A DNA stretch of 64,000 nt, from IMG/VR virus record IMGVR_UViG_3300037852_000102, positions 1 to 64,000 of that record. The stretch is one strand, 5' to 3'. Origin of the DNA: a virus. A program made the position numbers and the translations under genes. The notes beneath the pieces are model-generated. The model worked only from the letters and a program-made list of their open reading frames with translations. It did not search any database and had not been told where the DNA came from. This document shows positions 50,056-58,331 of this stretch, piece by piece (within the stretch, counting starts at the first letter, position 1; each line of letters begins with the position of its first letter).

Positions 50056-50257
50056 TGCGCACGTTCCATTCTTTTGCAGCCTCGGCAACGCCAAATTCAG
50101 AAACGGTGCGGGCTGAGCAATTATCGCATCGAATCACTGCGCCGCATGAACCGGATGGGGCAGCGTGGGCGGTCGCACCGCAGAATGGACAGCGTGCCAG
50201 CACGGGATTCCATGCCGGATGATTAGCAGAAAAAGGTGGGGATATAGTTTCAGCCAT
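50048..50257 (-). CDS. Lar-like restriction-alleviation protein
   Basis: 69 residues. CPFCG (23-27), a third Cys at 38, CDNC (44-47) and a final AKEWNVR, the layout of Lar-family zinc ribbons (CPFCG ... C-x-x-C ... AxxxWN-R). Lar proteins blunt host type I restriction. The match is by pattern and the protein is short, so the anti-restriction role is tentative. Confidence 0.65.
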   Translation of the reverse strand: MAETISPPFSANHPAWNPVLARCPFCGATAHAAPSGSCGAVIRCDNCSARTVSEFGVAEAAKEWNVRNG

Positions 50258-50606
50258 TGATTTCCGTCCTGTTGCGCTGCTGATCCTCGTACCATAGCCA
50301 ATCGACCTCAGACCACAGCGCCGTGCTCTCCCCGCTCGGCAGCCGCGACGGGCCGAATATCCGCCAGCCGGTCAATCGGTATCCCAATTCCGGCGCGGGC
50401 TTGCTGCCGAGAATGCCGGACGGTTCAACGATGTGACTGATGTGGCTGAAATCTACATTCGGCTCGTCGATGACATTCAACCACACACCGTTGACTTCGA
50501 CGCGGACTTTGATCCGGCCGCTGTGGGCGTCCAGCCACACGCCTTGTATGGCGACGGGCTCCTGTAATGACGCTCTGGCGCGTGCGTGGTCTGCTCTTTG
50601 TGACAT
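50250..50606 (-). CDS. Hypothetical phage protein
   Basis: 118 residues, beta-rich with many Trp (GVWLDAHSGRIKVRVEVNGVW quoted in part). GGGAGGTAGGT directly precedes ATG 50606. Lies just after terminase. Not recognised. Confidence 0.6.
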   Translation of the reverse strand: MSQRADHARARASLQEPVAIQGVWLDAHSGRIKVRVEVNGVWLNVIDEPNVDFSHISHIVEPSGILGSKPAPELGYRLTGWRIFGPSRLPSGESTALWSEVDWLWYEDQQRNRTEING

Positions 50607-50608
50607 AC

Positions 50609-52213
50609 CTACCTCCCGAATATCGACGTGGCCGCGTTCACCGTGCGGCCCGAACCCATTTCCTGCCGGGATGGCTTTTGCAACGTGGCATATGCGCCGC
50701 TCGCCGCGTCCACCTTGTCTTTCAGCGCGCCTCCCGGAAAGGCACACGCTTGGTCTATGAAGCCCTCAGCCCATGGTGGCAACGGCTGATTCGGATTGCA
50801 AACAATATACACATTCCCCGCCTCACATTGCGAGGCCAGCGGTTCGGCTCGGCTGGCCTTGTCCCCGCTTTCCCGCAAAAACCGTACGTTGAACTCGCCC
50901 AGCATTCCGGCATGATGCCGCTTTACGATTTTTCCCGCACCGCCCGGGTCTTGCGGCAGCCCGATCTCATAGGGGAAATACGTCATGCGATCCGTCATCG
51001 CCGTGTTCTTTATCAGCGGGTCGTGGTTTTCCAGCCATTCCGCCTCGCACCCGGCAATGTAGATATTGTTCCCGCGATCCTTGCCCATCAGCACGCCAGC
51101 CGTCTGCGCCGTGTTCGCCTGTGCGAACTTTTCATCGGTCGCCGCGATGTCCCAGAACCGCACCCACCGCGTTCCAGTCGGGGCCGCTCCCACCATCTTG
51201 AACCAGTGGCGCTTGAACATATTGCCTTCGCGCTGGCCCGGCCTTTGCTGGTGTTGCCCGGCGACCGCGTAGGCCGTCATGGTCCCTTCGTCACGGTCCA
51301 CCGTTTCCTTGGGGAACCGTTCCGGGAAAATCAGTTCGCCCTCGCTTGCGCGGGGATCGGTAAACAGCGGCGTGACACACCTGCGCGCGACCTCGAACCG
51401 CATGGGCAGCATGATGTGGATATATCGCTGGGTGCTCACCAGCGCCAAACCGGACACGTCTTTGACGTGCAGTCGTTGCATGATGATGATGATCGCCGAC
51501 GTGACAGGATCATTGACCCTGCTGTGCAGCGATTCGCGGAATATGCGTTCCGCTCTCGCGCGGTCCAAATCCGATTCGGTCTGTTCGGTCGAATGCGGAT
51601 CATCCACTAGAACCCGGTCGGCGCGACCTCCTGTAAGTCCGGTGAACGCCAGCGCGCGACGCCAGCCCATATGATTGTTGTGAAATTCTTCCTCGCCGCT
51701 CTTGGTCAGGTAAACGTCGGACTCAGTGCCGCGTCCCCAGCGTTCTTGCCACCATTCGGAGGCGATCAGTTCGCGCATCTTGCGGGTGTCGCGGCCTGAC
51801 AATCCTTCAACACGATAGGCCGTCGAAAGGTAGGACAGCCAAGGCATCTTGGCCGGTCCCCACTCCCACGACGGCCAGAACACGCCCACCAGCAGAGATT
51901 TCATCATGCCCGGCGGGACGTTTATCAAAAGCCGGTTGAGGTGGCCCATCTGCAGCAGGCGGCCATCGGTGATCGCCTCTAGGTGGTCGCAAATCGCCTG
52001 CAGCGCCCAGCCCCATTTCAGAACCGCGTTCGGTTCTAGGACGTGCCACGCCTCTTTGATGTAGTCCGCGAGGGGAAGGCGTTCGGCTGGCGCGGCTGTC
52101 TTGGCTAGGCGCTCGGCCTCAGTGTCGCGTCGTATCCGCTCCGCCCGTACCGCCTGAATCAAGTCTGTTGGGCTGTATTCGCTGAATAGCTGTTGCAAGA
52201 ACGGCAAATTCAT
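50609..52213 (-). CDS. terL: Terminase large subunit
   Basis: 534 residues. Walker A-like NVPPGMMKS (about 98-106), Walker B VLVDDPHS (201-208), coupling motif region IIIIMQRLHVKDVSG, and nuclease domain starting RFWDIAATD (Asp355). These define the ATP-driven packaging motor with its endonuclease. It overlaps the small subunit by 95 bases. GGATGACC lies before the ATG. Confidence 0.92.
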   Translation of the reverse strand: MNLPFLQQLFSEYSPTDLIQAVRAERIRRDTEAERLAKTAAPAERLPLADYIKEAWHVLEPNAVLKWGWALQAICDHLEAITDGRLLQMGHLNRLLINVPPGMMKSLLVGVFWPSWEWGPAKMPWLSYLSTAYRVEGLSGRDTRKMRELIASEWWQERWGRGTESDVYLTKSGEEEFHNNHMGWRRALAFTGLTGGRADRVLVDDPHSTEQTESDLDRARAERIFRESLHSRVNDPVTSAIIIIMQRLHVKDVSGLALVSTQRYIHIMLPMRFEVARRCVTPLFTDPRASEGELIFPERFPKETVDRDEGTMTAYAVAGQHQQRPGQREGNMFKRHWFKMVGAAPTGTRWVRFWDIAATDEKFAQANTAQTAGVLMGKDRGNNIYIAGCEAEWLENHDPLIKNTAMTDRMTYFPYEIGLPQDPGGAGKIVKRHHAGMLGEFNVRFLRESGDKASRAEPLASQCEAGNVYIVCNPNQPLPPWAEGFIDQACAFPGGALKDKVDAASGAYATLQKPSRQEMGSGRTVNAATSIFGR

Positions 52214-52508
52214 CTTGGGTCATCCCGGCGAACAATTCGTGCAGGTTAAGCCCTTTGTGCGTCACCATGGCAAGGCGGTTGTGGCAGTAGGGTGCGGCGG
52301 CGCGGGCGGCATCGACCCGTTCGGGACGCGGCACCTTGCTGTTACGCATCACACTCAGGAGGAAATCCAAAGGCATGATACCGCCTGCCTTTGCCGCGAG
52401 GATGGCACGCTGGCTAACTTTGTTCGGTATGCCCTTTTTGCGTCCGCCATGTTTCTTGCGTTTGGGTGGGGCCTCAGGCGGTGACGGCGGTTGTGGTTGA
52501 TCTACCAT
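52119..52508 (-). CDS. terS: Terminase small subunit-like protein
   Basis: 129 residues. A basic Pro-rich start (PPKRKKHGGRKKGIPNKVSQ; GGRKKGxPNK as in DUF5681 and related proteins), then helices PLDFLLSVMRNSKVPRPERVDAARAA quoted in parts. Its place just before TerL indicates a DNA-recognition role in packaging. Confidence 0.7.
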   Translation of the reverse strand: MVDQPQPPSPPEAPPKRKKHGGRKKGIPNKVSQRAILAAKAGGIMPLDFLLSVMRNSKVPRPERVDAARAAAPYCHNRLAMVTHKGLNLHELFAGMTQDEFAVLATAIQRIQPNRLDSGGTGGADTTRH

Positions 52509-52538
52509 GAGAATCTAGCCCGGTCGGTTTCTACTTTA

Positions 52539-52772
52539 CTACTTTTCGGACTTAATTTCTATTTTGTCTATAGGGTTGCGCTTTGCGGCCTCGCGTCTCG
52601 GCTTGACCTTGGTTTCGTATGAAACCCGGCTGGACACTCGGCAGTTGTCCAGATGTTCGAGGCGCTTGCAGGAGTCGCAGTAGCTTCGCGCCTTGGTCCG
52701 CTGAATGTAAACGAACGGTTTTCCGCATCGCTTGCAAATCGACCTGACTCGTTCCCCTTCAATTTGGTTCAT
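52539..52772 (-). CDS. Small zinc-ribbon protein
   Basis: 77 residues. CKRCGKPFVYIQRTKARSYC and a following CDSCKRL give a two-CxxC zinc ribbon; the C-terminal half is basic. First gene upstream of terminase. Overlaps the next gene as ATGA. Confidence 0.65.
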   Translation of the reverse strand: MNQIEGERVRSICKRCGKPFVYIQRTKARSYCDSCKRLEHLDNCRVSSRVSYETKVKPRREAAKRNPIDKIEIKSEK

Positions 52773-53005
52773 GCGACGATCACGGCGATAACCCGCTGGC
52801 GCAGCGATTGATCCGACTCGCCGATCATGCGCAGCACGCCAAAGTTCAGCCCCGCGCGATCAAGCCAGATGCCAGATAGCGGGAAAGTTACCGGAGCGGT
52901 TTCGTTTCCGAGTTCGGCGAGGAACGGTTCCGCGCGCAGGCCGCCGAATGCCGCAGCCATCGTTGATCCTGCACCGATGATGATTTGGCGGCGGGTGAGC
53001 GTCAT
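52769..53005 (-). CDS. Small protein with Tat-like N-terminus
   Basis: 78 residues. TRRQIIIGAGSTMAAAFGG resembles a twin-arginine export signal (R-R-Q plus hydrophobic core). The remainder includes GVLRMIGESDQSLRQRV. Whether it is exported is uncertain, since the hydrophobic core is short. Confidence 0.45.
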   Translation of the reverse strand: MTLTRRQIIIGAGSTMAAAFGGLRAEPFLAELGNETAPVTFPLSGIWLDRAGLNFGVLRMIGESDQSLRQRVIAVIVA

Positions 53006-53217
53006 GTCTGGAACTTTCGCAGGTCGATTATCTTGCCGCCGTCCTGCACCATCGCCACGAACTCGTCCATGGTGAGGTCGACTATCACGCGGGCGACGTT
53101 CAGGCCGTGGCCGTCAACCATGATGGTATCTGTCCCGCGCGGGTGAACCGTCCACGTCGTCGAAATAACTGGGCGCGTGCTGCCGTCGTGGTGGACGTTG
53201 AACATCAGCGCGGTCAT
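53002..53217 (-). CDS. Small hypothetical protein
   Basis: 71 residues with strands FNVHHDGSTRPVISTTWTVH and a helix LTMDEFVAMVQDGGKI. ATGA overlap with the neighbour on either side. Unknown. Confidence 0.5.
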   Translation of the reverse strand: MTALMFNVHHDGSTRPVISTTWTVHPRGTDTIMVDGHGLNVARVIVDLTMDEFVAMVQDGGKIIDLRKFQT

Positions 53218-53462
53218 CACAAAATCCTCAGGCTTGCGGAGTTGAACTCGATCTCGTTGGCGCTCGTGCCCTTTTCGAAGTCGATATGCTCCATGGTGAT
53301 TCGCTGCTTGATTTCGTCCAGTGCGGCGCTGTGCCAGCCCGGCGGCATGGGGTCGCCGGTCGTGACCGTGATCGCGCGGGCCGCGTGGTTCCTGCGCACG
53401 ACGTAGCCGCGGCGGGATAGCTCGGTGATGATCTCGGAGTCGGTGATGCGACGCCAGTTCAT
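53217..53462 (-). CDS. Small hypothetical protein
   Basis: 81 residues. ITDSEIITELSRRGYVVRR and a helix HSAALDEIKQRITMEHIDFE. The start overlaps the previous stop as ATGA; the much longer frame to 53654 covers the neighbour and is not credible. Unknown. Confidence 0.5.
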   Translation of the reverse strand: MNWRRITDSEIITELSRRGYVVRRNHAARAITVTTGDPMPPGWHSAALDEIKQRITMEHIDFEKGTSANEIEFNSASLRIL

Positions 53463-53710
53463 TGCTGCGTTCCGTGCGGCAAGGTCGAGACGATCACAAA
53501 CCGTTTCCAGCATGATTCGCAGAACATCGTCGTGTCGCCATTTAATCCGGCGATGATGTATGAATCGCCATCGCGGGCTTTGGGTAGAATGGCTCGGCAG
53601 GCGATCACGCCGCACTTTCCATCCGACACCTGAGCGAGTGGTCGGATGATGCAATGCGTGGGGATGCTAAACCCCTCGCGGAAATGTATCTGCCCGATGC
53701 CGTCCGTCAT
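53459..53710 (-). CDS. Small protein with paired cysteines
   Basis: 83 residues. Cys in THCIIRP, KCGVIACRA and MFCESCWKR suggest metal binding. Overlaps next gene as ATGA. Unknown. Confidence 0.5.
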   Translation of the reverse strand: MTDGIGQIHFREGFSIPTHCIIRPLAQVSDGKCGVIACRAILPKARDGDSYIIAGLNGDTTMFCESCWKRFVIVSTLPHGTQQ

Positions 53711-54108
53711 TGCCGTGTCGCCTCGTCGGCCTCGCGCGCGGCGCTCATTTCGGCAAACCACGCGAGGTCGTCAAGCCGGACCTCCCAGCCCTTCGGTGTG
53801 ATCTGCCAGTGGATCAACGTCGTTTGCCCGCTGCGCGCGCCGGGCGCGGGTTTGATTTCCGTCCGGTATGTGACGAGCCCGAGGGCCACGAGCGCGTCCC
53901 AGTCTTTCGGCCAGTGCCACTCTGCCTCGGCTTTGCCAAAGAACGGTCGACCGTCCAGCACGCTCGGATCAAAGTGGCCCGGCGACACCGCGCCGTTGAA
54001 CAGCGCCGCGAACGTGTGCTGCACATGATTCGCCTGCCGGGCGATCACCGCCGCGGGGCGCTCCGGCAGAGCGTCAAAGATGGCTTGTGCGTTGGGTCCG
54101 ATTTGCAT
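53707..54108 (-). CDS. Hypothetical protein with winged-helix-like region
   Basis: 133 residues. AQAIFDALPERPAAVIARQ, followed by WPKDWDALVALGLVTYRTEI and TTLIHWQITPKGWEVRL, gives a helix-rich first half and a two-strand wing, like small transcription or replication proteins. GGGAAG precedes ATG 54108. Upstream lies ~155 bp with no gene. Confidence 0.5.
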   Translation of the reverse strand: MQIGPNAQAIFDALPERPAAVIARQANHVQHTFAALFNGAVSPGHFDPSVLDGRPFFGKAEAEWHWPKDWDALVALGLVTYRTEIKPAPGARSGQTTLIHWQITPKGWEVRLDDLAWFAEMSAAREADEATRQ

Positions 54109-54263
54109 GTGGCTTCCCGGCCTCGAAATAGGTGGGCGTCTCTCCGCCCTGTCACGACACGGTTTCGGTGCGTCGTTCCACCTAGATGCTATCCCAGCAC
54201 CCGAGGGCCGGTTCACTCCGCATGATATGGCGCTGCAGTCACCGGAAACCCGCCCACCATCCG

Positions 54264-54620
54264 TCAATCCCGTGGTTCCGCGTCCTCGTGGCTACCGGCA
54301 CGGGCTGCCTGCCCGCCGTCATCGTGAGGGCGCGGATTTGGGGCTGCCGTATCGCCTACCACCGGGAAATTGTAGTTCATCCCGATACCGTCCGCTAGCC
54401 TTTCCACCAATAGTTTCTGGTGCAATTTGCAGGATGATTCGAACCACGTTTTGCGTTCGGCCATGAACGCCTGCACGAGGTCCGCCGGTATCGGTCCCCA
54501 TAGCGTGGTCCCGATGCTGCGGCTCATTTTCTCCTGCACGTAATGTAACCCGTCGCCGCCGATCTGCGGCGTGAGCGTGAGGGTGATGGTCAGGCTGTCG
54601 GGGTCGATCATATTTTCCAT
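54264..54620 (-). CDS. Hypothetical phage protein
   Basis: 118 residues. A strand TITLTLTPQIGGDGLHYVQE, then a helix FMAERKTWFESSCKLHQKLL and a polar tail. GGGAACG lies before ATG 54620; ATG 54611 overlapping the upstream stop is an alternative. Confidence 0.5.
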   Translation of the reverse strand: MENMIDPDSLTITLTLTPQIGGDGLHYVQEKMSRSIGTTLWGPIPADLVQAFMAERKTWFESSCKLHQKLLVERLADGIGMNYNFPVVGDTAAPNPRPHDDGGQAARAGSHEDAEPRD

Positions 54621-54904
54621 GTTGCTACGTTCCCGGCGTCGTAATCACGCGGCAACCAACCGTTCGCCTTGTATCGGTCGATCTGCGCCTGCAACGCCAC
54701 GTTGATATTGCAGAACGGCGAAACCGTCATCAGGCAGTTCGTCACGTTCCGGCGTCGACGGATGTACGGATTGCGCCAGAACCACGGTTCCTGCGTGCTG
54801 TCGATGAAAGTCACCCACTCCACGTCGTCGAGATTCGAAATGATTCCGATGCAGACGGCTGGCCCGAGCGGCGTGGTGACGGGGAATGGATCAAGCGGGG
54901 TCAC
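54608..54904 (-). CDS. Hypothetical phage protein
   Basis: 98 residues, starting at GTG 54904 which overlaps the previous stop (GTGA). FPVTTPLGPAVCIGIISNLD, then RNPYIRRRRNVTNC and a helix ending DYDAGNVATWKI. Unknown. Confidence 0.5.
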   Translation of the reverse strand: MTPLDPFPVTTPLGPAVCIGIISNLDDVEWVTFIDSTQEPWFWRNPYIRRRRNVTNCLMTVSPFCNINVALQAQIDRYKANGWLPRDYDAGNVATWKI

Positions 54905-55074
54905 CGCCTTACCCCGCCCAATAGCATCAGAGCACAGATGGGGCCTAAGACAGCGCCGCAAAATGCAATTACAACGTAACCTGACGTGTCCTCTTCAAGC
55001 CATGCCTTGGGGGTGCTGAGCCACAGAGAAAACCAGCCAGAGAGCGCCCACAATGTTGCAAAGGTGTAAATCAT
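54901..55074 (-). CDS. Small two-helix membrane protein
   Basis: 57 residues with two hydrophobic helices (TFATLWALSGWFSLWLS and YVVIAFCGAVLGPICALML) joined by a short acidic loop. ATGA overlap with the previous gene. A longer upstream frame is shadow sequence. Confidence 0.55.
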   Translation of the reverse strand: MIYTFATLWALSGWFSLWLSTPKAWLEEDTSGYVVIAFCGAVLGPICALMLLGGVRR

Positions 55075-55316
55075 GGCTGCCTCAATTCTGGGGACACGTT
55101 GTCCACCACAAAGTCGATCAGGTGCCCGTGGGAGTAAACCGGGTTCCCGTTCACGTCCCACTGCCCATCGAACCTGCGGAACTCCTGCACCCGCAGCCGG
55201 GCGCGAATCGTGGTCCCGTCCGCGAGCGCGTATTGCGTCCACGGCTCGATTGCGCCGATGACCCTGACGACCGTGCTGGCGTTCGTGGTGAACGGCTTGG
55301 CGGGTTCGATGGGCAT
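55071..55316 (-). CDS. Small beta-rich protein
   Basis: 81 residues, with strands TVVRVIGAIEPWTQYALADG and RARLRVQEFRRFDGQW. Start overlaps the previous stop (TGATG). Unknown. Confidence 0.5.
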   Translation of the reverse strand: MPIEPAKPFTTNASTVVRVIGAIEPWTQYALADGTTIRARLRVQEFRRFDGQWDVNGNPVYSHGHLIDFVVDNVSPELRQP

Positions 55317-55738
55317 CAGGACAGGTCCGTGGCGGGGCTGGGAGCGTCGTTGGGAGCCGTTCCGGTTTCGGGTGCCGATGCGGCGGCGGCCTCGGGCTGG
55401 GCCACCACGGGCGGCGCTGGGGCCGCTACGTGCACCACCGGCACAAAGTCGTCGCCCCCGTCCGCGAACTCTACCCGTTTGATCGGGCGGAACCGGCCTG
55501 TAGTCGGGTCGATGATCGAAAACGTCGGCAGCCCGTCCACGTCAAAGTTCCCCGCAGCGAGGTTCAACCGCATCAGCGGCGGAACCCCGGGCCGCATCGC
55601 AACATCGCACGCGATGATCCCCGGAACCGCGTTGCCCTTGGCGTCCAGCACCTTGAGGTCGCCGCCCCAATTCAGAACGCGGATGTGGTCGGCGTGCATA
55701 GCTCGGCTGGGCACTTCGCCGTTGTGGCGCGCTTTCAT
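55316..55738 (-). CDS. Hypothetical protein with Pro/Ala tail
   Basis: 140 residues: a globular first part (HIRVLNWGGDLKVLDAKGNA; GLPTFSIIDPTTGRFRPIK) and a disordered Ala/Pro/Glu-rich last 45 residues. AAGGAA precedes ATG 55738. Unknown. Confidence 0.55.
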   Translation of the reverse strand: MKARHNGEVPSRAMHADHIRVLNWGGDLKVLDAKGNAVPGIIACDVAMRPGVPPLMRLNLAAGNFDVDGLPTFSIIDPTTGRFRPIKRVEFADGGDDFVPVVHVAAPAPPVVAQPEAAAASAPETGTAPNDAPSPATDLS

Positions 55739-55754
55739 TTTCTCAGGTTCCTTT

Positions 55755-55826
55755 TTAGGTTGGCAAACCCAGCGACGTGAATAGGTAGAGCACGACAATC
55801 AGGGCCAACGTCAAGGATAGTTTCAC
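55755..55826 (-). CDS. 23-residue hydrophobic peptide
   Basis: GTG start overlaps the previous stop (GTGA); product MKLSLTLALIVVLYLFTSLG and three more residues, a single membrane helix. It fills an otherwise empty 84-bp gap in the coupled gene train. Small size keeps confidence low. Confidence 0.35.
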   Translation of the reverse strand: MKLSLTLALIVVLYLFTSLGLPT

Positions 55827-56095
55827 GACGCCCGAAGGTCTCGCTCACGAATCATTTTTTCGGTTTCGCGGCGCTGTTCCTGCAATGACAGTTGGAAAAG
55901 CACCATCTGGGCGAGGCCAGCGGACGCACGGGACATGGCAAGGAGTGTGCGGGCCGCGCGTACCGGCTCAGTGATCTCGTCGCAATAGCCCTTTTCGATC
56001 CGGTCGGCGATGTCGTGAAGCGCCTGCAACGGATCGTCCAAGGAATCCAGTGCCGCCGTCAATTCCGGAATTGTCACGTTTTTGAGTCTCGGCAT
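55823..56095 (-). CDS. Small helical protein
   Basis: 90 residues, helical (VTIPELTAALDSLDDPLQAL; TEPVRAARTLLAMSRASAGL), basic end. AGGAG lies just ahead of three consecutive ATG codons (56101, 56098, 56095); the last has the best spacing. Confidence 0.55.
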   Translation of the reverse strand: MPRLKNVTIPELTAALDSLDDPLQALHDIADRIEKGYCDEITEPVRAARTLLAMSRASAGLAQMVLFQLSLQEQRRETEKMIRERDLRAS

Positions 56096-56127
56096 CATCA
56101 TCTCCTGTTGGCTGCGTGTGGCAGCGA

Positions 56128-56220
56128 TTAGATACAAATCCCCAGCATGACCGCGATCAGCGCGAGCCCCGACAGCACGAAAATCGCCTCGTCTCGGGTG
56201 ATGGTGCGGAGCGCGGTCAC
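56128..56220 (-). CDS. 30-residue membrane peptide
   Basis: GTG overlaps the upstream stop as GTGA; MTALRTITRDEAIFVLSGLA followed by a hydrophobic end. One membrane helix. Supported by coupling only. Confidence 0.4.
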   Translation of the reverse strand: MTALRTITRDEAIFVLSGLALIAVMLGICI

Positions 56221-56552
56221 TGTAGCAACTCCACAAATTCCTCGTAATATCCGATTACTTCGGCGTAGCCGCTGCCGTGGCCGTGCTCCCATGCAAGGGA
56301 CCATAGTTTGCCGGCCTTCGGATGGCCTGCAACGTCATTCTCTGCTTCAAGGTCGGATCGCAGCAAATCGCCCATACGACCTTCGTTTTCTTGATAAAGA
56401 CGACGCTGCGCCCGCTGTCGCTGCTTTTCAGCTTCCAAGTGATCGCGCGCCTGCTTGACGCTCATCCGATCTTCATCAACCGGAATCTTTTCGATATCGA
56501 ATGGAACTGTGTTTGCGTATTTTCCGGCGGCCAGATTATCGCGAACACTCAT
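56217..56552 (-). CDS. Phage protein with MSVRDNLAAGKY start
   Basis: 111 residues. The start MSVRDNLAAGKYANTVPFD is of a type seen repeatedly in rhizobial phages. A charged helix (KQARDHLEAEKQRQRAQRRL) and an acidic, Trp-containing end follow. Start overlaps the previous stop. Function unknown. Confidence 0.6.
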   Translation of the reverse strand: MSVRDNLAAGKYANTVPFDIEKIPVDEDRMSVKQARDHLEAEKQRQRAQRRLYQENEGRMGDLLRSDLEAENDVAGHPKAGKLWSLAWEHGHGSGYAEVIGYYEEFVELLQ

Positions 56553-56821
56553 CAGAACGCGCTCCTTCTTACGCCGTCCTGCTGCTTGCCGTAGGGCGTC
56601 ACCATCACGCACGGCCCCGAATCGTCCGGCAGCCCGCGATCCCGCCGCCATGCCCGCCGCTCCGCTTCCGCGCGCTCTGTCAGCCATTGGGTCGCCTCCC
56701 GCAGGTACTTCGGCGGGAAGTCCGGCGATCCGTATTCACGGGCCGCGCGGAGCGGGGCGCGTTCGGCGATGGCGGCGTGGTCAACTTCGCCTGATTCGGT
56801 GAGCATGGGCTGGTAGGTCAT
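56552..56821 (-). CDS. Small helical protein
   Basis: 89 residues; helix-rich with LREATQWLTERAEAERRAWR and a polar end. ATGA overlaps on the upstream side. Unknown. Confidence 0.5.
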   Translation of the reverse strand: MTYQPMLTESGEVDHAAIAERAPLRAAREYGSPDFPPKYLREATQWLTERAEAERRAWRRDRGLPDDSGPCVMVTPYGKQQDGVRRSAF

Positions 56822-57072
56822 CACCGCCGATCCTCTTCAATTGACTGGCGAACTGACGCGGACCCATAAATGTTCTCGTCTGTTCGATCATCAAACTGAA
56901 TGCCCTCAAGCTCTCGGCTTGCCGCCTTTACGGTGTCACAAGCCCGCGCCAGAGTAGCGCGGATATAGGGAGGGATGCGCTTATCGTCGCATTCGCCTCG
57001 CAGAAGTTCGACAACCCGATCCAATCGGGCCATCCTGCGGTCGCGTTGTGCTTCTGTGATAAATTTTGCCAT
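56821..57072 (-). CDS. Small helical protein, first gene of the leftward operon
   Basis: 83 residues, helical and charged (AQRDRRMARLDRVVELLRGE; LARACDTVKAASRELEG). AGCAGGAGACC before ATG 57072 resembles the site of the ASCH-domain gene. It heads the minus-strand run that reaches terminase. Confidence 0.6.
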   Translation of the reverse strand: MAKFITEAQRDRRMARLDRVVELLRGECDDKRIPPYIRATLARACDTVKAASRELEGIQFDDRTDENIYGSASVRQSIEEDRR

Positions 57073-57208
57073 GGCGGTCTCCTGCTGCTGTGCCCATGTT
57101 GTCGCATGGGGGAAAACCCGTGTCAAGCACTTTGCGTATTTTCCCAAATAATTGTTGCAAGCCAGTTTGGGGTGTGCAATAAGGGTCTCACAGCAGCAGG
57201 AGAGATAC
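57073..57208. promoter_or_regulatory. Divergent control region
   Basis: Lies between leftward and rightward operons. Leftward: TTGACA at 57126-57121 with a poor -10. Rightward: TTGCAA at 57155-57160, 16 bases, CAATAA at 57177-57182. GGAAAACCCG (57111-57120) next to the leftward -35 recurs, with one extra A, upstream of the ASCH gene. Both transcripts open with a CAGCAGGAGA-type ribosome site. No operator repeat was found by eye. Confidence 0.55.
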
Positions 57209-57448
57209 ATGCACGGTCGCACATTCAACGTCCTGACCATGGGCCAGAACGCTACCCTCTGGGGACCGCGTTTGGAATCTTCGCCTCATGCCCGATATTA
57301 TGGGAAGTGCGGTGTCATCATCGCCAAAGATGGCGAGCCCCGCAGAGGCCACGGATTCGTCACCCTCCGATTCCCTGATGGGCACATAGCTCGCGTGATG
57401 CACCACAACGTCGCCCTCGGCGATAACAGCCGTGCATCGGAGGATTGA
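57209..57448 (+). CDS. Small beta-rich phage protein
   Basis: 79 residues. GKCGVIIAKDGEPRRGHGFV, TLRFPDGHIARVMHHNVALG. AGGAG precedes the ATG. First gene of the rightward operon. Unknown. Confidence 0.55.
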   Translation: MHGRTFNVLTMGQNATLWGPRLESSPHARYYGKCGVIIAKDGEPRRGHGFVTLRFPDGHIARVMHHNVALGDNSRASED

Positions 57449-57451
57449 CCG

Positions 57452-57742
57452 ATGCCTGACCCCTCCACCGTCGAAATTCTCACGCGAGAAGGCCCAACTC
57501 TGACCAATGAGAATGGCGCTCTCGATTATCAATACCCGTCCTGCCGTGGATGCAAGTGGTTGCGCGTTCACGATTGGCATTATTTCTATTGCCGCGATCT
57601 AGGCGACAAGAGCAAGCCCGATTACACATCGGTTTATAGCGGCGGAATGCGGCGAATCTTTACCTATCCGCGTCCGCTTCCTGAATGCCGATTCCAAATT
57701 CCAGCAGAGGATGCGCCGCCAGAGAGGGAGTTTCTGCGATGA
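57452..57742 (+). CDS. Small Cys/aromatic-rich protein
   Basis: 96 residues with YPSCRGCKWLRVHDWHYFYC and a later Cys in LPECRF, a likely metal-binding cluster. GGAGG precedes the ATG. ATGA overlap with the next gene. Confidence 0.6.
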   Translation: MPDPSTVEILTREGPTLTNENGALDYQYPSCRGCKWLRVHDWHYFYCRDLGDKSKPDYTSVYSGGMRRIFTYPRPLPECRFQIPAEDAPPEREFLR

Positions 57743-58182
57743 CCGATCAACCGCAAAGCCCGTTCGTTCCCGGCGCTCGGGTCGCGATCTATACGGGCGA
57801 CCGCCATACTGCTTTTGGCTATCGCGAAGATTACGTTCACAAGGTAGGCAAGACGGGCAGGTTCACACTGCGAAGCGATACTAAACAGCAATGGAGACCA
57901 TGCAAACCATATAGCATCCGAGCATTTTGGACTGCCGATCAAACTGGCGATCACGGTTGGTCTGGCGGCGGTTCGCTCCGAATTTGGGACGAAGCGAACG
58001 ACGCCGAAATCACGGCCACGATAGCACGGCGCAGGCGATTTGAAAAATTCGATAAATTGAAAATGGCAATTGGCCGCATTTCATTTTCGGATTTGATCAC
58101 CGATGAATTGCTGGATCAATTCGAGATTGTCGTGCTGGGCGTCAAACCAATTCCGAAGGAAAAGCCGGAGCGCCTGCCATGA
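57739..58182 (+). CDS. Hypothetical phage protein
   Basis: 147 residues. An SH3-like beta part (GARVAIYTGDRHTAFGYRED; VGKTGRFTLRSDTKQQW) followed by a helical end with RRRRFEKFDKLKMAIGRI. Unknown. Confidence 0.55.
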   Translation: MTDQPQSPFVPGARVAIYTGDRHTAFGYREDYVHKVGKTGRFTLRSDTKQQWRPCKPYSIRAFWTADQTGDHGWSGGGSLRIWDEANDAEITATIARRRRFEKFDKLKMAIGRISFSDLITDELLDQFEIVVLGVKPIPKEKPERLP

Positions 58183-58331
58183 CCGCCCGCGCCCGCGTCA
58201 TCGCCGCCGCCATGTCGTGGACATACGACCGCGCCCGCCGTCTCGGCATGTCCAGCGCAGAGGCCGAAATCGAGGCGTTCGAGGTCGCGGAATTTATCAA
58301 GGAGATCACAGATGGCAAAATCAGTTACTAA
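58179..58331 (+). CDS. Small helical protein, 50 residues
   Basis: ATGA overlap with the previous stop; MTARARVIAAAMSWTYDRAR then RLGMSSAEAEIEAFEVAEFI, entirely helical. Its 3' end overlaps the next gene by 20 bases. Supported by coupling and composition. Confidence 0.5.
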   Translation: MTARARVIAAAMSWTYDRARRLGMSSAEAEIEAFEVAEFIKEITDGKISY

